Notes: generated by a model from the sequence alone, not told the origin. Shown: positions 17,213 to 27,614, counted from the first letter of the stretch. The stretch: DNA of 64,000 nucleotides from Bordetella bronchialis (GCF_001676705.1 NZ_CP016170.1:4836001-4900000), one strand, 5' to 3'. Numbers and translations are program-made.

Positions 17213-18109
17213 ATGCTGAACACCGCACTCAAGTATTTCCTGGAAGTCGTCAACAACGGATCCCTGACGGTCGCCGCGCAGGCGCTGCACGTGGCGCCGT
17301 CGGCGGTCAGCCGCATGATCCGCAAGCTGGAAGCCGAGTACGACACGGTGCTGTTCGACCGCCATGCGCGCGGCATGGTGCTGACGGAATCCGGACAGCT
17401 GCTGGCCAGCTACGCACGGCGCGCCCACATGGATGCCGAACGGGCCCGTTCGGACGTGCGCGACCTGAGCCAGGTCGGCCAGCGCCTGGTGAAGATTTCC
17501 GCGAACCAGGCCTTCGGCCGCGAACTGCTGCCGCGCCTGATCGGCGAGTTCCGCAAGACCGAGCCCAGCGTGCATTTTGAGCTGAACATCCTGCAGTCGG
17601 AGGAAATCAACCGGCGGGTGCGCGAGGGCAAGGACGACATCGGCGTGAGCTATAGCCTGTCGGCGCCGGAAGGCGTGCAGATCCAGCACGTCGGCATCCT
17701 GCCGGTATGCGCGGTGATGGCGCCGGATCATCCGCTGGCGCGGCGCGGCACTGTATCCATGCAGGAAGTCGCGGACTATCCGGTGGCCCTGATGGGCCAT
17801 GGCAGCACCATACGCTTCATCGTCGACCTGTGCTGCATGCACGAAGGCATCGACCTGAATGTGGTGATGACCAGCAACAACATGGGCGCCTTGCAGAACC
17901 TGAGCCGCAACTACGGCGCCATCATCTTCGGCAGCCGGCTGACGGTGCTGGCGGGCATCCAGCGCAAGGAACTGGTCGCCGTCCCGCTGACCAACACCGA
18001 CCTGCACCAGCGGCATTTCCATATCCAGACCATGCTGGGCCGCGAGCTGCCGTCCAGCGTCGCGCGCATCGTGCAGGCCATCGTGCGCGACGTCACGCTG
18101 GCGGCCTAG
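17213..18109 (+). CDS. LysR-family transcriptional regulator
   Basis: A 298-residue LysR regulator with the N-terminal winged helix MLNTALKYFLEVVNNGSLTVAA and SAVSRMIRKLEAEY. It lies 70 bp after another LysR gene in the same direction, and a T6 run at 17164-17169 between them might be a weak terminator. It is convergent with the M81 peptidase/ABC transporter operon that ends at 18140, and is a plausible but unproven regulator of that operon. The effector is unknown. Confidence 0.9.
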   Translation: MLNTALKYFLEVVNNGSLTVAAQALHVAPSAVSRMIRKLEAEYDTVLFDRHARGMVLTESGQLLASYARRAHMDAERARSDVRDLSQVGQRLVKISANQAFGRELLPRLIGEFRKTEPSVHFELNILQSEEINRRVREGKDDIGVSYSLSAPEGVQIQHVGILPVCAVMAPDHPLARRGTVSMQEVADYPVALMGHGSTIRFIVDLCCMHEGIDLNVVMTSNNMGALQNLSRNYGAIIFGSRLTVLAGIQRKELVAVPLTNTDLHQRHFHIQTMLGRELPSSVARIVQAIVRDVTLAA

Positions 18110-18139
18110 GGCCGGCGCGCGCCGGCGCCAGGCGCGCCG

Positions 18140-19717
18140 CTATCCTTCCGGCGCCAGATCCGCCGCCCAGTCGGGCTCGCGCCAGACGGCGTCGGCATCC
18201 AGCGGCCACACCGGCCGCGGCAAGCGGCGGAAGCCCACGCGTTTCAGATTGGGCGTGGTCAGGCCCGGGCTGTCCACGTCATGGATGCGTTCCGGCGTGA
18301 AGAACTCGTCGAAGCCCGCGCGGTAATGGCCGCGGCTTTTGACGATCAGGTTCTTCACGCTGGCGATGTCGATGCCGTGCATTTCCACGATGCGGGGTTC
18401 GGCCAATTGGCGGCGCAGGCTGCCCACGATGACGCGCAGGCCGGAGTCCTCCAGTTCCAGCAGCACGCTGGGCCCCAGGGAAAACTTGCGGCCGCGCATG
18501 ACCCCGCGCCGTCCCTCGCCTTCGCCATCGGTCAGCCGGACGATACGGGCGCGCGCCTGGAAGCGCCGGGAAAACTCGGATTCCTGGCGGTTGAAGACGG
18601 CGTCGAAGCTGGCGCCCTCGCCCAGCGCATGCGCCTGCGCGGCCAAGGCGGGATCCACGAACACCCCGAGCACCGTATCCGGGATGCGCGCCTGGTGGAA
18701 CGCCGCCAGCAGCCAGGACGTATTGCCGCGCCCACCGCCGCCGGGATTGTCCGCCACGTCGGCGAACAGCAGCGGCATCGCGGATGCGGCGGCCAGCGCC
18801 ACGGCGCGGTCCACCTCTATCATGTCCGGCACGTAGCGATGGCGGTCCTGCCAGGCGGCACGCGCCAGGGCCAGCGCGGTGCGCCGCGCCGCCGCCAGGT
18901 CGCCGCGCGCGGTCACGTTCACCGTCAGGCCGCACTTGGGCAGATCGGAAAAGACGAAACCGCCCAGCACCGACACATTGGCGATGGGACCCTGCCCGGC
19001 GGGCGCCATGCATGCCTGCGCCCGCGCGATCAGGTCGGCGTAGGGTCCTTCGCGGGTGCCCAGGGTGACGGACGGCGGCGTCAGCGGCAACCGGATATGG
19101 GCGGTGGCGGTCTTCATCCCGCCCAGCATCTCGTGCAGCAGGTCGGCGGCTTCGGCCGCGCGCTCGCGCTGGTCGACGTGGGGATTGGTGCGATAGCCGA
19201 TCAGCGCGTCCAGTGACTCCATGGTCGCGGCGGAGACATTCGCATGCAGGTCATGCGTGGCGACGATGGGCACGCCGGGCCCGACCAATTGCCGCAGCAT
19301 GGTGGCCAGGGCCGCCTCCGTATCGTCCTCGCCTTCGGCCGACGAGGCCCCATGGTTGGCGACGTACACGGCGTCCACGGGCAGCACGGCCTGCAGCCGC
19401 GCGCGCGTCTCGCGCAGAAACGTGGCCCACACCGCGGCGCTGGCCGGACCGCCCGGCGGCGCGCCGATGACGATCAGCGGCAGCGGTTGCCAGGGTCCCA
19501 GGGCGTCCATGCGCTGGTAGAAGCCGGGCAGCTCGCTGGGCAGGTGGCTGACCTGCCGCGCCAGCGCGCTGATGCGCTCGCCCTCTTCCCAGCATTGGGC
19601 GCGGAAATCGTCTTCCACGGAGACCGGCGCGAAGGCGTTGGACTCCAGGTGGAAACCCAGCACGGCGACGCGCGGCGCGGTTGTGCTCGTGCTGGTGCCT
19701 TGCATGGATGCGCTCAT
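18140..19717 (-). CDS. M81-family metallopeptidase (MlrC-like)
   Basis: A 525-residue protein of the M81 (microcystinase C, MlrC) family, zinc-dependent enzymes that cleave small linear peptides or similar amides. Landmarks are VAVLGFHLESNAFAP at the N-terminus, YVANHGASSAEGEDDTE, ATHDLHANVS, and the C-terminal VKNLIVKSRGHYRAGF typical of the family. The start at 19717 has GGGAGA upstream. It lies 14 bp after the oligopeptide-type binding protein gene and ends the five-gene ABC operon. This suggests that an imported peptide or amide is hydrolysed in the cytoplasm; no export signal is visible. Confidence 0.88.
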   Translation of the reverse strand: MSASMQGTSTSTTAPRVAVLGFHLESNAFAPVSVEDDFRAQCWEEGERISALARQVSHLPSELPGFYQRMDALGPWQPLPLIVIGAPPGGPASAAVWATFLRETRARLQAVLPVDAVYVANHGASSAEGEDDTEAALATMLRQLVGPGVPIVATHDLHANVSAATMESLDALIGYRTNPHVDQRERAAEAADLLHEMLGGMKTATAHIRLPLTPPSVTLGTREGPYADLIARAQACMAPAGQGPIANVSVLGGFVFSDLPKCGLTVNVTARGDLAAARRTALALARAAWQDRHRYVPDMIEVDRAVALAAASAMPLLFADVADNPGGGGRGNTSWLLAAFHQARIPDTVLGVFVDPALAAQAHALGEGASFDAVFNRQESEFSRRFQARARIVRLTDGEGEGRRGVMRGRKFSLGPSVLLELEDSGLRVIVGSLRRQLAEPRIVEMHGIDIASVKNLIVKSRGHYRAGFDEFFTPERIHDVDSPGLTTPNLKRVGFRRLPRPVWPLDADAVWREPDWAADLAPEG

Positions 19718-19731
19718 GATCGTCTCCCGCC

Positions 19732-21321
19732 TCAGGCCTTGTGGACGGTATAGAACAGCGGCAGCTGCGGCTGGAAATCCTTCCACTCCGATCCCACCGC
19801 GCTGACCTGGTAGGTCGCGCCCAGGGGGATATAGGGCACGTCCTCGATGACCTGCAGCTGGATCTGTTCGCAGATCTTCTTCTGCGTCGCCAGGTCGGGC
19901 GCGTTGAACCAATCCTGCCGCAGCTGCTCCAGCCTGGGGCTGTCGGGCCAGCCCCACCAGGCCGCCTTGCCGTTGCCCCGCAGCGCCAGATGGCCGGCGG
20001 GATCCAGGTTATTGGGCCCCGTCAGGCCGGTGAAGGCGACGTTCCAGCCGCCCTTGGACGGCGGATCCTGGTTGTTGCGCCGCTGCACCGCCGTGCCCCA
20101 ATCCATGGTCTGCACATCCACGTTCAGGCCGATGCGCTTGAACAGGTCCGCGGTCACCAGGGCCGCGGCGTGGTACGCCGGAAAATCCGCCGGGTCCAGC
20201 AGCACTATTGTCTCGCCCTTGTAGCCGGCCGCCTTGAGGTCGGCGCGCACCTTGTCCAGGTCGCGCTTGCCCGTGAGCTTGTCCAGGCCGGCCTCGGTGG
20301 CCATGGGCGTGCCCTCGACGAACACGCCCATGCGGTCGGTCCAGTACTCCTTGAACTCGGTGCCGTTCATGGCCGTCATGTAGTCGGTCTGGTTGATCGA
20401 GGCCAGTACCGCGCGGCGCATCAGCACGTTGTCGAAGGGCGGCTGCAGGTGGTTGAAGCGCAGGATCGCCACCGTGGGCAGGCTGCGCTTGACCAGGGTG
20501 ATGGAGGGATCGGCCTTGAGCATGCCGATAAAGTCGTTGTCCACGGCCTCGACGCCGTCGACCTCGTGCGCCTGCAGGGCGGCGATGGCGGTGGCGCGGT
20601 CCGGCACGACGTTCCAGCGTACCTCGTCCATGTGGGCGATCTTGGGACCGGCGCTGAACTGCGGCGGAAAGCTGTCCTTGCGCGGCACATAGCCGGCGAA
20701 CTTTTCGTAGACCACGCGCGAGCCGGACACCCACTGTTCGCGCACGAAACGGAACGGGCCGCTGCCTATCATTTCCGTCACGGGCTTGTCGTCGGGCCCC
20801 TTGGCCAGGCGCTCGGGCATGATGGCGGCCATGCTGCCCGTCTGCCGGCCCAGCGCGTGCAGCAACAGGGGGAAAGGCTTCTTCAGCTTGAACTGCAGCT
20901 GCTTGTCGTTCAGCGCCGTCAGTTCCGCGGTGGCGCTCATCAAGGACTTGCCCATCAAGTCGCGCAGGGCCCAGCGATGCAGGCTGGCGATGGCATCCTG
21001 GGCGCGCACGGGGGAGCCGTCATGGAACACCAGTTGCTCGCGCAACGTGATCACCCAGCGCAATCCGTCGGCGTCCATCTCGTGGCCGGCGGCCATCTGC
21101 GGATGCGGCTGGTAGTCGTTGTCCATGCCGTACAGCGTATCGAAGACCATCTGCGCGTGGTTCTGCGTGATGGTCGCCGTGGTAAAGGTCGGATCCAGCA
21201 AGGTCAGGTCGGTCTGCGGAATCCAGCGGAACTCGACGCGCGGCGCCGCGCGCAGATAGCCCGGCAAGGCCAGGGTCGCCGCGCTGGCGCCGGTGGTGAT
21301 CAGGAATTGCCTGCGGTCCAT
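19732..21321 (-). CDS. ABC transporter substrate-binding protein, family 5 (peptide/opine/nickel type)
   Basis: A 529-residue SBP_bac_5 protein, the periplasmic receptor for the transporter encoded upstream. The N-terminus MDRRQFLITTGASAATLALPG has a twin-arginine motif (RRQFL), so Tat export is likely. The body has family signatures such as DGLRWVITLREQLVFHDGSPV. The start at 21321 is supported by AGGGGAG; residues upstream in the open frame lack similarity. A 165-bp gap separates it from the ATPase gene, enough for a separate promoter. The substrate is probably a short peptide or glutathione-like compound, judged from the M81 peptidase next door. Confidence 0.9.
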   Translation of the reverse strand: MDRRQFLITTGASAATLALPGYLRAAPRVEFRWIPQTDLTLLDPTFTTATITQNHAQMVFDTLYGMDNDYQPHPQMAAGHEMDADGLRWVITLREQLVFHDGSPVRAQDAIASLHRWALRDLMGKSLMSATAELTALNDKQLQFKLKKPFPLLLHALGRQTGSMAAIMPERLAKGPDDKPVTEMIGSGPFRFVREQWVSGSRVVYEKFAGYVPRKDSFPPQFSAGPKIAHMDEVRWNVVPDRATAIAALQAHEVDGVEAVDNDFIGMLKADPSITLVKRSLPTVAILRFNHLQPPFDNVLMRRAVLASINQTDYMTAMNGTEFKEYWTDRMGVFVEGTPMATEAGLDKLTGKRDLDKVRADLKAAGYKGETIVLLDPADFPAYHAAALVTADLFKRIGLNVDVQTMDWGTAVQRRNNQDPPSKGGWNVAFTGLTGPNNLDPAGHLALRGNGKAAWWGWPDSPRLEQLRQDWFNAPDLATQKKICEQIQLQVIEDVPYIPLGATYQVSAVGSEWKDFQPQLPLFYTVHKA

Positions 21322-21486
21322 GTTTGGCTCCCCTTGAAGGATGGACACTACATTCAGGATCCCCGCGCGGAAGGCCACGCGGAAACAGCGCCGGACAGGG
21401 CCCGTTCACGGCCTTGCCCGGCAATCGAACCAAGGCGCGGGGGGCCCCGTCCTGGCGGCCCGCCCGCGCGGTATTCCCCGCCCCGC

Positions 21487-23613
21487 TCAATACAGGCCGC
21501 CCACGCGGTGCCGGGCCACGAAATGCCCCGGCCCGACCTGCTCCAGCGGCGGTACCTCCGGTTCATATCCCAGCGGCCGCACCGGACTGGGCAGTTCGGC
21601 GTTGTCCACGCGGATCTCGCGGCGACGCGAGGGGTCCGGCACCGGCACGGCCTGCATCAGCTTGCGCGTATACGGATGGCGCGGGTCCTCGAACACCGCC
21701 TGGCGCGGCCCGATCTCCACGATCTGGCCCAGGTACATCACGGCCACGCGGTGGCTGATGCGCTCGACCACCGCCATGTCATGCGAAATAAACAGGTAGG
21801 AGACGCCCAGCTCGCGCTGCAGGTCGATCAGCAGGTTGACGATCTGCGCCTGGATGGATACATCCAGCGCCGACACCGATTCGTCGGCGATCAGCACGCG
21901 GGGTTGGACCGATAGCGCGCGCGCGATGCAGATGCGCTGGCGCTGGCCGCCGGAGAACTGGTGCGGCCACCGGCTGGCCATGGCGGGATCCAGGCCCACG
22001 CGTTCCATCAGCGCGGCGACGCGGCGGTCCGCCTCGGGCCCGCTGGCCAGCCCGTGGATCAGCATCGGCTCCTTGATGGATTCGCCCACGCGCATGCGCG
22101 GGTTGAGCGAAGCGTAGGGGTCCTGGAAGACGAACTGCATGCCCCGCCGCAGCGTCCGCAATGACAGCGGATCGTCCCCGCGCACCTCCTGGCCGGCGAA
22201 TTCCACGCTGCCCGAAGTCGCGCGCGTCAGCTGCAGGATGGACCGCCCCGTCGTGGTCTTGCCGCAGCCCGACTCTCCCACCAGGGACAGCGTTTCCCCC
22301 GCATGCAGGTCGAAGCTGACCTTTTCCACGGCGTGCACGCGACGCTTCACCCGCGCCAGCACGCCGCCGCGCACGTCGAAACGGGTGACCAGGTCCCGCA
22401 CGCGCAGGATGGGATGCTTGGATGGCGCGTCGGCGGGATCGCGGCCTGCGGCCGCCGCGGGGTGAGGCGGCGCGGACGATGCTGGCGGATACGCGGTGGA
22501 CGACGCCGTGGGATACCCGCCGGCGGATGGCGCTTCCGGATACGCGGTCGACGGCGGCGCGGCAGGCGCCGCCGTATTCGCGGGCGCGGAGGGCGCGTCT
22601 TCCACCAGGTCGAAGCGCGCAGGCCGCGCCGTGCCGCGCATGGCGCCCAGCTTGGGCGCGGCGGCCATCAGGGCGCGGGTATAGCTCTCGCGCGGATGCG
22701 CGAACAGAGCCGCCGCGGTATTGGTCTCGATGGCGCGGCCGCGCCGCATGACCATGACGCGGTCCGCGACTTCGGCGACCACCCCCATATCGTGCGTGAT
22801 GAAGATCACGCCCATGTCCATCTCGCCCTGCAGCTCGCGTATGAGTTGCAGGATTTGCGCCTGGATGGTGACGTCCAGCGCCGTGGTGGGCTCGTCGGCG
22901 ATGAGCAGCGCCGGCTTGCAGGACAGGGCCATGGCGATCATGACGCGCTGGCGCATGCCGCCGGACAGCTCGTGCGGATAGCGGCGCAGCGCGGCGGCGG
23001 CATCCGGGATGCGCACGCGATCGAGGATGCGGCGCGCTTCCGCTTCGGCGCTTCGGGCATCGCCGGGCTGGTGCAGGCGGATGGCCTCGACGATCTGCGC
23101 GCCCACCGTCATGACGGGGTTCAGCGAGGTCATCGGCTCCTGGAAGACCATGCCCAGGTCGGCGCCGCGCATGGCGCGCATTTGTTCGTGGCTGGCCGCC
23201 GCCAGGTCCACGGACGTGCCGTCGCGGCGCCGGAAATGCATCGCGCCTTGCGCGATGCGGCCGCCGCCGAATTCGACCAGCCGCATGACGGCCAGCGAGG
23301 TCACCGATTTGCCCGAGCCGGACTCGCCGACGATGGCCAGCGTCTCGCCGCGGTCCACGTGCAGGCTGATATCCCGCACCGCGACAGTCGCCTGCGGCGC
23401 CGCGCCGAAGACGACGGTCAGGCCCGCGACATCGAGCACCCGGCGCGCGGCATCGGCGCGGCCGGAATCGGTACGGCCGGAATGGGCAGGGCCGGCGCCG
23501 GGACGGGCCGGGTCGGCGCCGCCGTACCCGGGCAGTGCCGCACCGCCCTGGCGGGTGCCGTCTGCAAGGCCCGCCGCCGGACGAACGCGATCCGTATGCG
23601 ATGCCATGGTCAT
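21487..23613 (-). CDS. Dipeptide-type ABC transporter, fused dual ATPase (GsiA-like)
   Basis: A 708-residue protein fusing the two ATPases that are separate DppD and DppF in most systems. The first domain has Walker A GESGSGKS (96-103) and [15 protein letters not shown]. After a Pro/Ser/Tyr-rich linker of roughly 60 residues, the second has [28 protein letters not shown] and the oligopeptide C-terminal motif [17 protein letters not shown]. The first ~55 residues are a Gly/Ala-rich extension. The ATG at 23613 overlaps the permease stop as ATGA; the ATG at 23607 is an alternative. It energises import through the two upstream permeases. Confidence 0.92.
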   Translation of the reverse strand: MTMASHTDRVRPAAGLADGTRQGGAALPGYGGADPARPGAGPAHSGRTDSGRADAARRVLDVAGLTVVFGAAPQATVAVRDISLHVDRGETLAIVGESGSGKSVTSLAVMRLVEFGGGRIAQGAMHFRRRDGTSVDLAAASHEQMRAMRGADLGMVFQEPMTSLNPVMTVGAQIVEAIRLHQPGDARSAEAEARRILDRVRIPDAAAALRRYPHELSGGMRQRVMIAMALSCKPALLIADEPTTALDVTIQAQILQLIRELQGEMDMGVIFITHDMGVVAEVADRVMVMRRGRAIETNTAAALFAHPRESYTRALMAAAPKLGAMRGTARPARFDLVEDAPSAPANTAAPAAPPSTAYPEAPSAGGYPTASSTAYPPASSAPPHPAAAAGRDPADAPSKHPILRVRDLVTRFDVRGGVLARVKRRVHAVEKVSFDLHAGETLSLVGESGCGKTTTGRSILQLTRATSGSVEFAGQEVRGDDPLSLRTLRRGMQFVFQDPYASLNPRMRVGESIKEPMLIHGLASGPEADRRVAALMERVGLDPAMASRWPHQFSGGQRQRICIARALSVQPRVLIADESVSALDVSIQAQIVNLLIDLQRELGVSYLFISHDMAVVERISHRVAVMYLGQIVEIGPRQAVFEDPRHPYTRKLMQAVPVPDPSRRREIRVDNAELPSPVRPLGYEPEVPPLEQVGPGHFVARHRVGGLY

Positions 23614-24443
23614 ATCCTCTTGGCCATGCGCGGGTCGATGGCATCCCGCAGCCCGTCGCCCAGCATGTTGATGGCGAGTATGGTCACCGACAGGAAGATC
23701 GCGGGGAAGGCGATCAGGTAAGGCTTGATCTGCCACAGCGCCCGGCCCTCTGCCATGATGTTGCCCCACGATGGCGTGGCGGGTGGAACGCCCGCGCCGA
23801 TGAAGGACAGCCCCGCCTCGGCCAGGATGGCCACGCCGCAGATATAGGTGGCCTGCACCGTCAGCGGCGCCACGGTATTGGGCAGAATGTGCCGCAGTAC
23901 GACCCGCAGCCGGCTGGCGCCGGCCGCCACGGCCGCTTCCACGTAAGGCTGTTCGCGCAGGGAAAGCACTACGCCGCGCACCAGGCGCACCACGCGCGGG
24001 ATTTCCGCCAGGGTGATGGCGACGATGACATTGTGCAACGAAGCCCGGCTCAGCGAGATCAGCGCGATGGCCAGGAGGATGGTGGGGATGGACATGAAAC
24101 CGTCCATGATGCGCATCGCGACGGCATCGATCCATCGCACGAAACCCGCCGCCAGGCCGATGGCCACGCCGGCCACGGTCGATAGCACGGCGACGGTGAA
24201 ACCGACGATGAGCGATACGCGCGCACCGTAGATGACGCGCGAGTAGACATCGCGGCCCAGCAGATCGGTACCGAACCAGAAGCGCTCGCTGGGCGGCCGG
24301 GTGCGGTTGATGGGCGACAGCGCCGTCGGATCGACGGTGTGCAACCAGGGCGCCAGCACGGCCACCAGTATCAGCAACAGCAGGAGCAGCCCGCCCACGG
24401 CAATGGTGGGATGCTCGCGCATCACCCTGAAGAACGCGCGCAT
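23610..24443 (-). CDS. ABC transporter permease, DppC-like
   Basis: A 277-residue inner-membrane permease of the DppC/OppC class. The N-terminal membrane helix ([22 protein letters not shown]) is followed by the periplasmic [22 protein letters not shown] signature, and the cytoplasmic coupling EAA loop reads [23 protein letters not shown]. It overlaps the ATPase gene by 4 bp and the other permease gene by 1 bp, a tightly coupled operon. Confidence 0.93.
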   Translation of the reverse strand: MRAFFRVMREHPTIAVGGLLLLLLILVAVLAPWLHTVDPTALSPINRTRPPSERFWFGTDLLGRDVYSRVIYGARVSLIVGFTVAVLSTVAGVAIGLAAGFVRWIDAVAMRIMDGFMSIPTILLAIALISLSRASLHNVIVAITLAEIPRVVRLVRGVVLSLREQPYVEAAVAAGASRLRVVLRHILPNTVAPLTVQATYICGVAILAEAGLSFIGAGVPPATPSWGNIMAEGRALWQIKPYLIAFPAIFLSVTILAINMLGDGLRDAIDPRMAKRI

Positions 24444-25384
24444 CAGTATTTGATCCTTGGATCGAAGACGCGATAGAGCAGGTCCACCGCCAGGTTGATC
24501 AGGACGTACATGAAGCTGAACAGCAGAATGACGCCCTGGATGACGGGATAGTCCCGGCGCAAAATGGCGTCGACGGTAAGGCGGCCCAGGCCGGGGATGG
24601 AAAATACGGTCTCGGTGATGACGGTGCCGCTGATCAGTAGGGCAACACCGCTGCCGATGACGGTCAGGATGGGGACGGCCGCGTTTTTCAAGGCATGGCG
24701 AAACAGCAGCGTACGATCATGCACGCCCTTGGCTCGCGCGGTCCTTACATAATCCTGGGAGAGCGTCTCCAGCAGGGTGGCGCGCGTGATGCGGGTGATC
24801 AGTGCGATGTAGACGCTGCCCAACGCCAGGGCCGGCAGCACCAAGGTGTACAGCGAGGCCCACAGTCCGCGCGAGAGCGGGACGTAGCCCTGGACGGGAA
24901 ACCAGCGCAGTTGCAGGCCCAACACCCAGGCCAGCAGGTAGCCGACGACGAAGGACGGCACGGAAAACCCCAGGACGGCCCCGACCATGATGCCCCGGTC
25001 CTGCCACGCATTGTGGCGCCATGCCGCCAGGGCGCCCAGCGGGACGGCGACCGCGACGGACAGGATCAGGGTCATGATCATCAAACTGAAGGTGGGCGCC
25101 AGGCGCTGGCCGATCATGTAGCTGACGGGCTGGCTGGTGAACAGCGACGTACCCAGGTCGCCATGCAGCACGCCCCATATCCAGTGGCCGAAGCGGACCA
25201 GGAATGGCTGATCCAGTCCCAGCGTTGCACGAATGCGGGCGATGTCCTGCGCGGTGGCGTCCTCGCCTGCGAGCAGCGCGGCGGGATCCCCGGGAGCCAG
25301 GTCGAGCAGCGCGAACACGAACAGCGCGACAAACAACATGACGGGCAGCGTGGCGAGCAGGCGGCGCAGGACGTACGAGAACAT
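24443..25384 (-). CDS. ABC transporter permease, DppB-like
   Basis: A 313-residue inner-membrane permease of the DppB/OppB class. It starts [35 protein letters not shown], the family N-terminus, and carries the EAA loop [25 protein letters not shown]. It is the first gene of the operon that continues with the DppC-like permease, the fused ATPase, the binding protein and the M81 peptidase. GAGG precedes the ATG, and a candidate promoter lies about 95 bp upstream. Confidence 0.93.
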   Translation of the reverse strand: MFSYVLRRLLATLPVMLFVALFVFALLDLAPGDPAALLAGEDATAQDIARIRATLGLDQPFLVRFGHWIWGVLHGDLGTSLFTSQPVSYMIGQRLAPTFSLMIMTLILSVAVAVPLGALAAWRHNAWQDRGIMVGAVLGFSVPSFVVGYLLAWVLGLQLRWFPVQGYVPLSRGLWASLYTLVLPALALGSVYIALITRITRATLLETLSQDYVRTARAKGVHDRTLLFRHALKNAAVPILTVIGSGVALLISGTVITETVFSIPGLGRLTVDAILRRDYPVIQGVILLFSFMYVLINLAVDLLYRVFDPRIKY

Positions 25385-25477
25385 CGGACCTCGTCTGTGA
25401 ACGTGCTCGGAAGCGTCGCGGCACGCGGGACAGCGTGCACCTTCCGGATGGAGTCGCGGGATTGGCGCGGTGCAAAA

Positions 25478-25507
25478 ATTCTATGGGTGGGGTTGTGTGT
25501 GCAGCAA
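25478..25507 (-). promoter_or_regulatory. Candidate sigma-70 promoter of the ABC transporter operon
   Basis: On the minus strand TTGCTG (25507-25502) and TAGAAT (25483-25478) are separated by 18 bp, each close to the consensus, in an AT-rich patch upstream of the DppB-like start at 25384. Confidence 0.4.
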
Positions 25508-25670
25508 TTTCAATATTCGCCAGCGGGCGTTGCCGAAATTAGAACTGGCTGGCGGGCCAGTGTTTATGCGGATCTCGGGGGAGTGCGTAGTCGCCCTGAT
25601 GGGGATATCCCGGATGGGTGGGATCTTGCCGATGCCGTGTTCGATGATGGCCGTTTGTCGATGTTGTCGG

Positions 25671-25805
25671 TGGTCGGTTTGCTATTGCCGTCCGTCGATG
25701 CCGTTGCTGGTCGGTTTGCTATTGCCGTCCGTCGATGCCGTTGCTGGGCGGTTTGCTATTGCCGTTCCTTGATGCCGTTGCTGGTCGGTTTGCTATTGCC
25801 GTCCG
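25671..25805. repeat. 37-bp tandem repeat array (left)
   Basis: The word TGG(T/G)CGGTTTGCTATTGCC begins at 25671, 25708, 25745 and 25782, an exact 37-bp period over about 3.6 copies. The last unit runs into the 202-bp inverted-repeat-bounded element. There are no unique spacers, so it is not CRISPR. Confidence 0.9.
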
Positions 25806-26002
25806 GCGGGGGCGATGCCTGGCGTGTCCGGCCCGGTCGGGCGGTCCAGCGCCTTCGCGCTGGACTCCCGCTGCGTCTTCCTCGTTCGGCGGCCGAACAG
25901 GCGTTGGGGTTCTTGCGGCCTTTTTGCCCGGCCGTCCTGCCTTCGGAAGCCCGCGCGCGCCCTCCGACGGGCCGGCCCCGCCAGGCATCGCCCCCGCCGG
26001 AC
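25801..26002 (+). repeat. 202-bp element with perfect 24-bp terminal inverted repeats (copy 1)
   Basis: The first 24 bases (starting GTCCGGCGGGGGCGATGCCT) are the exact reverse complement of the last 24 (25979-26002). Inside are two strong hairpins, GTCCAGCGC/GCGCTGGAC at 25844-25865 and GTTCGG-CGG-CCGAAC further on. It is too small to encode a transposase. It resembles a MITE or REP-derived unit and has a second copy at 27969-28170. Confidence 0.85.
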
Positions 26003-26232
26003 TCGCGGTTTGCCTACGCTACGGTTGCCGCGGCCGTCGGTTTGCTTGGCCCTTCGTCTGCTGCGGTTCTAAGTTAGGAAAGATCTTCGGTCGCCCGTCG
26101 TTTCCGAGCCGCCCTGCGCGGCCCGGAAACGCCTACGCATTCTGGCCTGCATAGGGTCGTGGCATGCGACTGGCGGGGAACTGAAGTGAGATCCCGGCCC
26201 TCGCAGAGTGGGGGTAACAAGGCGGTGTGGCG

Positions 26233-26240
26233 GGCCGCCA
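26233..26240. repeat. Target-site duplication of the IS element, left copy
   Basis: GGCCGCCA directly abuts the left IS end and is repeated exactly at 27615-27622, abutting the right end. An 8-bp duplication is usual for IS256-family insertions. Confidence 0.93.
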
Positions 26241-27614
26241 GGGTGTGTCAGTATTTTTGTGCTTGAGGCATTAAAGGCCGGTCTATAAGAGCCCCAGCCC
26301 AGTGATGATATTTCAGCGATATGGATTGGTGAAGCGCTCTGCGTAGATGATCGCAAACTGGTTCATGGCTGCCTTCCACTCGTGAGTGGAACTGCCCCAG
26401 GTGCCGGTGATATTACGTAGCACCAGCCACAGCAGCTTGGTGGCCGCCTCGTCGGAGGGGAAGTGCCCGCGCGTTTTGACCGCCCGGCGCAGCTGGGCGT
26501 TGATGCTCTCGATGGCGTTGGTGGTATAGATGATCTTGCGGATCGCCGGCGGGAAGGTAAAAAACGGGATCACGCGGTCCCAGGCGCTGCGCCAAGCCTG
26601 CGCGATCGGCGCGTAGCGCTGTCCCCACAGGCCCTGTTCGAAGCGTGCCAGCTCGGCTTGCGCGGCCTCCACCGTTGGCGCACTGTAGATGGGCCTGAGC
26701 GCAGCAGCCACGGCACGGCGCTCCTTCCAGCTGGCATAGTCCAGGCTTGAGCGCATCAAATGCACGATGCAGGTCTGCAACGTCGTGGCAGGGAATACGG
26801 CGTTTAAGGCCTGCTCCATGCCCTTCAGGCCGTCGGTGACTGCAATCAGGATGTCCTGCGTGCCACGAGTCTTGAGCTCGTTGAAGACCTTCATCCAGAA
26901 TTTGGCGCCTTCGGTCTGCTCGATCCATAAGCCCAACACGTCGCGTGTGCCGTCGGCCAGGATGGCCAGGGCCAGATACACGGCCTTGTTTCTGACCACG
27001 CCGTCCTCGCGGATCTTCACCCGCAGCGCATCGAAGAACACCACCGGGTACATCGTCTCCAGCGGGCGGGTTTGCCAGGCTGTAACCTCCTCGACCACCG
27101 CATCGGTCACCGAGCTGATGAACTCTGGCGATACCTCAGTGCCGTACTGCTCCAGAAGAAACGCCTGTATCTCGCGCACTGTCATGCCGCGCGCGTACAT
27201 CGCGATGATCTTGTCATCGAACCCCGTGAAGCGCCGCTCATGCTTGGGAATCAGGATCGGGGCGAAGCTGCCGTCGCGATCGCGCGGCACATCTACCGAG
27301 ATGGCCCCGTCGTCGGTCAGCACGGTCTTCGAGCTCGTGCCATTGCGTCGGTTCGTTGCCGTTTCAGACCGTTGGCCCGGTGCGTAACCCAGGTGATGAC
27401 CCAGCTCCGCGCCCAGTGCCCGCTCGATCAACGCCTTCTTGAACGCCATCGACAGGTCCTGCACCGCCTCGGCCGTCATCGGCCCTTTGACCAATTGCTC
27501 GACCAACTCGGCAGGAATCGCCGGCAGCTCTTTAGGGGGATTCTTCTTTCGGGTTGCCATACATGCTCCGTTTTCGACATGTTAGGCCTCAAGCACAAAA
27601 TTCCTGACACTCCC
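26241..27614 (-). mobile_element. IS256-family insertion sequence, complete
   Basis: A 1374-bp element bounded by imperfect inverted repeats: left 26241-26268 (starting GGGTGTGTCAG) and right 27614-27587 (starting GGGAGTGTCAG), matching at about 25 of 28 positions. Both ends are flanked by the 8-bp direct repeat GGCCGCCA. It carries one intact transposase gene on the minus strand. Intact ends, an intact gene and an unaltered target duplication indicate a fairly recent insertion. Confidence 0.95.
26313..27560 (-). CDS. IS256-family transposase
   Basis: A 415-residue DDE transposase of the IS256 (Mutator-like) family and the only gene of the IS. Family motifs are complete: LGAELGHHLGY near the N-terminus, VPRDRDGSF, PKHERRFTGFDDKIIAMYARGM, the first catalytic aspartate in VVFFDALRVKIRE, the second in ILIAVTDGLKGM, CIVHLMRSS, and the C-terminal IYTTNAIESINAQLRR containing the catalytic glutamate. 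Length is normal and there is no frameshift, so it is probably active. The gene starts 27 bp inside the right inverted repeat. Confidence 0.96.
   Translation of the reverse strand: MATRKKNPPKELPAIPAELVEQLVKGPMTAEAVQDLSMAFKKALIERALGAELGHHLGYAPGQRSETATNRRNGTSSKTVLTDDGAISVDVPRDRDGSFAPILIPKHERRFTGFDDKIIAMYARGMTVREIQAFLLEQYGTEVSPEFISSVTDAVVEEVTAWQTRPLETMYPVVFFDALRVKIREDGVVRNKAVYLALAILADGTRDVLGLWIEQTEGAKFWMKVFNELKTRGTQDILIAVTDGLKGMEQALNAVFPATTLQTCIVHLMRSSLDYASWKERRAVAAALRPIYSAPTVEAAQAELARFEQGLWGQRYAPIAQAWRSAWDRVIPFFTFPPAIRKIIYTTNAIESINAQLRRAVKTRGHFPSDEAATKLLWLVLRNITGTWGSSTHEWKAAMNQFAIIYAERFTNPYR

Larger units (their letters stand above)
25671..26155 (+). repeat. Left arm of a long inverted repeat flanking the IS element
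   Basis: This ~485-bp segment recurs in inverted orientation at about 27815-28281. The arms share the 37-bp array, the 202-bp core and about 150 bp on the inner side. By eye the core differs at 3 positions, while the inner flank differs at about 18 of 150, so the core is better conserved. Open frames here are compositional and are not called as genes. Confidence 0.88.

Noticed and set aside
19741..21915. A 724-codon plus-strand open frame opposite the binding-protein and ATPase genes
   Set aside because: It spans two clear minus-strand genes and the gap between them, with no start context.
25671..25805. Possible CRISPR array from the 37-bp periodic repeat
   Set aside because: Units are contiguous with no spacers, only about four copies, and there are no cas genes; it is a plain tandem repeat.
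25735..26154. Small protein gene in the inverted-repeat arms (139 codons, with a similar frame in the other arm)
   Set aside because: The frame similarity follows from the DNA repeat itself; the product is Arg/Pro/Ala-rich, runs across the terminal inverted repeats and tandem units, and lacks a ribosome site.
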